DNA from: an uncultured Lachnospiraceae bacterium
GTDB taxonomy: Bacteria; Bacillota; Clostridia; Lachnospirales; Lachnospiraceae
Direction: 5' to 3'
NCBI GenBank assembly: GCA_947175775.1
Contig: CAMWNY010000084.1
Span: 1-8,946 of the forward strand
DNA length: 8,946 nucleotides
This document shows positions 6,234 through 8,946 of this stretch, piece by piece. The notes beneath the pieces were generated by a model. The model searched no databases. It was not told the origin of the DNA and worked only from the letters and a program-made list of their open reading frames with translations. The position numbers and the translations under genes were made by a program. Position 1 is the first letter of the stretch, and every line of letters starts with the position of its first letter.

Positions 6234-7271
6234 TCATCGGTGAACCAGCCGCCGTTTTAATGACCGCAGCGCCCTGACGGACAAATCGCCGTAAATCAGA
6301 CTTTTGGCCCTCACCTTAGCCGCTCTCAATGCAGCGCCTGAAAGCGGGACGCCAATCCGCTGATATTTTTTTGAAGTCCTTTTATATGCCGCAAGCTCAT
6401 CCCTGCACGCCTGCGCCGAGAACAGCCTGCCCTTTTTATCCATATAGGAAAATCCGTCATATATATTTTGCTCCGATGCCCAGTAACCGTCCGACACATT
6501 ATGTCTTGCCCAATACTTCGGCGCAATCACAAATTTCACCGTTTCACTTGTAAATGCCGGAAAAAAGGCAAACGTTGAATTTGATAAAATTAAATAACTC
6601 GCGTTCTTTATTACTGTATAATCCTTTGCAAGGTCAAAGTGATGCGCTTCCACCTCCGGAAGCACGCGCCTTGCCGCGTCCACATCATCCGTCACCACCA
6701 TAAATTCCATATCGGAACGGATTTCCCGCATCCTTTTTATCGCGTCGAGCCAGTATTTGCGCCGCAAAAACAGCTCCGGATTTCCCGCATATTCGCCGCC
6801 GCGCACATTGATAATACACAGGTTCTCCCTCGCGTATGCATAACAGTCATACGCCGGTTTTACTGCAAGCCATTTTTTAATCTCTTCCCTGTACCTGCCA
6901 AAATACGCCCATGCCTGAAGATTTCCATAGACAAGCGTTGTTTCATCAATCTCCAACAGCGCCTCATCCGCTCCCGCCACATAACAGCCATGCACAAGGT
7001 CATGCGTTGAATTCCCGATAAACAGCCGCTCCTCCCGCTCATGATACACGGTATCAAACGCCTCCCTGGACACAACGGGACCGCAGTCAAGGTCCATAAA
7101 ATACATGCCTTTGTTACTGTGTATATTATTTGCAAAAATTTCCCTGTTTAATATGCTGAATTCATATCCCTTCGCATACGCAAGGCTGCGCACCGTCACA
7201 TAACAGAACAGCTGGTTGCCCAGTCCCTGCCCCTTTAAAAGCTTCGTGGCGATAATCGGTTTCCTGCTCAT
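6234..7271 (-). CDS. Glycosyltransferase family 11-like protein (alpha-1,2-fucosyltransferase-like)
   Basis: This 345-residue soluble protein resembles GT11. The glycine loop GQGLGNQLFCY (residues 14-24) matches the GLGNQLFQY hallmark. YGNLQAWAYFGRYREEIK (115-132) matches the GYFQ..YF segment. INVRGGEY (154-161) corresponds to the HxRRGDY donor-binding motif, and YLILSNSTFAFFPAF (226-240) to the SNSSFSWW block. Classical members transfer fucose from GDP-fucose to the 2-position of a galactose-type acceptor. Here the motif His is Asn, the second Arg is Gly and the Asp is Glu, so the donor or linkage may differ. The C-terminus (from about 295) is strongly basic and may bind the membrane surface. 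ATG 7271 is the start, with AAAGGAG 12 bases upstream. It is the first gene after the 85-base gap with the palindromic repeat. Family placement is fairly sure; the exact specificity is not. Confidence 0.8.
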   Translation of the reverse strand: MSRKPIIATKLLKGQGLGNQLFCYVTVRSLAYAKGYEFSILNREIFANNIHSNKGMYFMDLDCGPVVSREAFDTVYHEREERLFIGNSTHDLVHGCYVAGADEALLEIDETTLVYGNLQAWAYFGRYREEIKKWLAVKPAYDCYAYARENLCIINVRGGEYAGNPELFLRRKYWLDAIKRMREIRSDMEFMVVTDDVDAARRVLPEVEAHHFDLAKDYTVIKNASYLILSNSTFAFFPAFTSETVKFVIAPKYWARHNVSDGYWASEQNIYDGFSYMDKKGRLFSAQACRDELAAYKRTSKKYQRIGVPLSGAALRAAKVRAKSLIYGDLSVRALRSLKRRLVHR

Positions 7272-7314
7272 AAATTAACCATGCTCCTTTCACAACCTGC
7301 ACATTGGGACATAA

Positions 7315-7351
7315 GCACAAATTTGCCCTGTGAAAAATTTATTTTTCACAG
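7315..7351. repeat. Palindromic repeat, intergenic copy (ABC / GT11-like gap)
   Basis: This lies in the 85-base gap, five bases after the ABC stop codon. It contains a perfect palindrome of 24 bases at 7328-7351 (11-base arms, CTGTGAAAAAT and complement, with a two-base centre). On the plus strand the palindrome is preceded by GCACAAATTTGCC. The same unit occurs inside the GT2 gene at 1739-1773, same orientation, with one central A-T pair fewer per arm and complementary changes at the arm tips. No T-run follows the stem on the minus strand, so it is not a standard terminator; a transcript-processing or attenuating hairpin is possible. The remainder of the gap holds only the GT11 gene's ribosome binding site. 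Confidence 0.75.
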
Positions 7352-7356
7352 TTCTT

Positions 7357-8925
7357 TCAAAGAGTGGTTTGTTCAATCTTTCCGTCCGCCACCCTATATA
7401 TCATATCACACTTTTCAATCGTATTTAACCGATGTGCAATAATAACCATTGTCTTTTTTCCATGAAAGCTGTTAATCGCCTCCATAACCGCCGCCTCCGT
7501 CTCATTGTCAAGCGCACTTGTCGCCTCGTCAAAGACAAGGATTTCCGGATTGTGATAGAGCGCCCTTGCAATGCCAAGACGCTGTCTTTGCCCGCCTGAA
7601 AGCCGCACACCACGGTCTCCGATTGTCGTGTCCAACCCTTCCGGAAGCGTTTCGATAAACTCTTTTAGCTGCGCCTCCTCAAGGACCTCCCAAATGCGCC
7701 TGTCCTCAATCTCATCATCCGCAATGCCAAACGCAATGTTATTGCGGATTGGCTCATCCACAAGATAAATGGACTGCGGAATGTATCCAATCTGCGCAAG
7801 CCATGACGGATAGTTTTCAAACACGTCCACGCCGTCGCAGGTAATCGTTCCCTCTTTTGCCCTTAACAGTCCCAGTAAAATATCCACAACCGTCGATTTT
7901 CCCGCGCCCGAAGGTCCCATAATTCCGACCGACTTTCCATATGGCACAACCATATCCGCTCCCGTAAAAATCATGGCGTCCGTGTTCGGATACGCATACT
8001 GAATGTTTTTCAACTCAATTTTGTCGTTTAACGCGATTGTAACGAGCGGATTTTTTGCCTCGACCGTTCTGTCATTTGCACGCGTAATCGCACTCATGTT
8101 CAGGTTTTCGTATACATAATCCAAACTCGGCTGCGCATATGCCACCTCTGTAATATACGTATTGATGCGGTTGACGCAGGGCATCAGGCGCACTGCCGCC
8201 GCGCCGAACACCGTCAGCGTCTCAATCAACGCCTGCAAATCATTTCCAAGCAGCATATAAACCATAATATACCCTAAAATACTGCATATAAAAATCGTCT
8301 CCACCAAAATCCGCGGAAGGCTGTTGAGCACTGCGTAAACCTTTGCAATCCCTGCGCCGATTTCGCCCGACGCCTCATAATTATCCGCAAAAAACGCCTC
8401 CCGGTGCAGCACTTTCACGTCCTTAATCCCATAAATCGCCTCAATGCGCCATTTGGCAATCCGCGACTGAATATCCTGATTTTTCTTGCCAAGACGGCTT
8501 AACTGCGGCTTTAAAATCTTTGTCAGCAAAAGGGTCATAACCAGCATCACGACTACAAGAAAACTTGTCATTTTCCAGTCCTTCAAGACAAGCACCATAC
8601 AGATCATCACAAACACAATTACTTCGGACGCAAGCGATATGATTGCCATAATCATATTAAACACATTCGGAATATCGCTGTCCGTCAGACGAAAGACCGT
8701 CGGAATGTCCGCGTCCAAATAAAATTCATACGGACGGTTCAAAAACTCCCGCAGCACTCTGCTAATCAGGGTATTTTTGTTGTAGGTAATAAATTTCGTC
8801 CGCACATTGACGAGAATGAGCAGATACGCATTTTTGATAATATAAGTTGCAATCAGCGCAGACAGCAGAATGACGATAAACTGTGTCGGGTAGTAAATAT
8901 GAAGCGAGTCAAGCACCGCACGCAC
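7357..8925 (-). CDS. ABC transporter, PglK/MsbA-like flippase (fused membrane and ATPase domains), apparently 5'-interrupted
   Basis: The frame encodes 522 residues from a GTG at 8925. The membrane part shows five hydrophobic segments (about 15-38, 89-113, 119-140, 205-227, 233-250). The ATPase domain is complete: Walker A GPSGAGKST (337-345), Q-loop YIPQ (381-384), signature LSGGQ (442-446), Walker B ILVFDE (462-467), D-loop SALD (470-473) and H-loop His498. Exporters of this half-transporter type work as homodimers, and PglK-like members in glycan operons flip lipid-linked oligosaccharides. Family members normally have six helices and about 570-600 residues. Here the first helix and about 60 residues are missing, and the codon before the GTG is TAG. 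The frame is also open upstream of that TAG to the window edge (encoding ATMDKW), and no ribosome binding site precedes the GTG. The gene may therefore be broken by a nonsense codon, or the TAG may be a sequencing error. The ATPase identity is certain; intactness is doubtful. Confidence 0.85.
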   Translation of the reverse strand: MRAVLDSLHIYYPTQFIVILLSALIATYIIKNAYLLILVNVRTKFITYNKNTLISRVLREFLNRPYEFYLDADIPTVFRLTDSDIPNVFNMIMAIISLASEVIVFVMICMVLVLKDWKMTSFLVVVMLVMTLLLTKILKPQLSRLGKKNQDIQSRIAKWRIEAIYGIKDVKVLHREAFFADNYEASGEIGAGIAKVYAVLNSLPRILVETIFICSILGYIMVYMLLGNDLQALIETLTVFGAAAVRLMPCVNRINTYITEVAYAQPSLDYVYENLNMSAITRANDRTVEAKNPLVTIALNDKIELKNIQYAYPNTDAMIFTGADMVVPYGKSVGIMGPSGAGKSTVVDILLGLLRAKEGTITCDGVDVFENYPSWLAQIGYIPQSIYLVDEPIRNNIAFGIADDEIEDRRIWEVLEEAQLKEFIETLPEGLDTTIGDRGVRLSGGQRQRLGIARALYHNPEILVFDEATSALDNETEAAVMEAINSFHGKKTMVIIAHRLNTIEKCDMIYRVADGKIEQTTL

Positions 8926-8946
8926 CTACCACTTGTCCATCGTCGC

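Noticed and set aside
7328..7351. The palindrome after the ABC gene as a Rho-independent terminator.
   Set aside because: The stem is AT-rich and no T-tract follows it in the direction of transcription; the downstream genes also appear to belong to the same operon.

Overview
The window is an internal part of one surface-polysaccharide (capsule/exopolysaccharide) biosynthesis operon. All eight genes read on the minus strand, so transcription runs from high to low coordinates and both window edges cut into the operon. The proteins, the mixed base composition, purine-rich ribosome binding sites (AAAGGAG, GAGGAAAGGGG, AGAGAGG) and the gene set suggest a low-to-middle GC Firmicute, most likely a gut Lachnospiraceae-type Clostridium relative. 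That assignment is an inference from style, not from a marker gene.

In transcription order the genes are: an ABC transporter of the PglK/MsbA lipid-linked-glycan flippase type (8925-7357), whose frame is preceded by an in-frame TAG and which lacks the expected first membrane helix; an 85-base gap holding a palindromic repeat; a GT11 (alpha-1,2-fucosyltransferase-like) enzyme (7271-6234); a DUF5672 putative glycosyltransferase (6208-5453); a large multi-span PTPS-related/YfhO-like membrane protein, probably a GT-C type enzyme (5463-3118); a GT17 beta-1,4-N-acetylglucosaminyltransferase-like protein (3117-2167); a GT2 glycosyltransferase (2170-1175); a DUF3431-like putative glycosyltransferase (1167-325); and the first 109 codons of a polytopic membrane protein resembling Wzy-type polysaccharide polymerases (328-1, running off the edge).

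The likely logic is the following. Cytoplasmic glycosyltransferases (GT11, DUF5672, GT17, GT2, DUF3431-like) build an oligosaccharide on a lipid carrier. The ABC protein would flip it, the Wzy-like protein would polymerise it outside, and the PTPS-related membrane protein could add a side sugar on the outer face. From the GT11 gene onward the genes are tightly packed: two ATGA overlaps, one 11-base overlap, one stop codon directly abutting a GTG start, and gaps of 7 and 25 bases. No promoter, Rho-independent terminator, tRNA, rRNA, CRISPR array or transposase gene is visible.

The most unusual features are a shared palindromic element of about 35 bases, present once between the ABC and GT11 genes and once inside the GT2 reading frame in the same orientation; the in-frame TAG at the start of the ABC gene; and marked base-composition differences between neighbouring genes.
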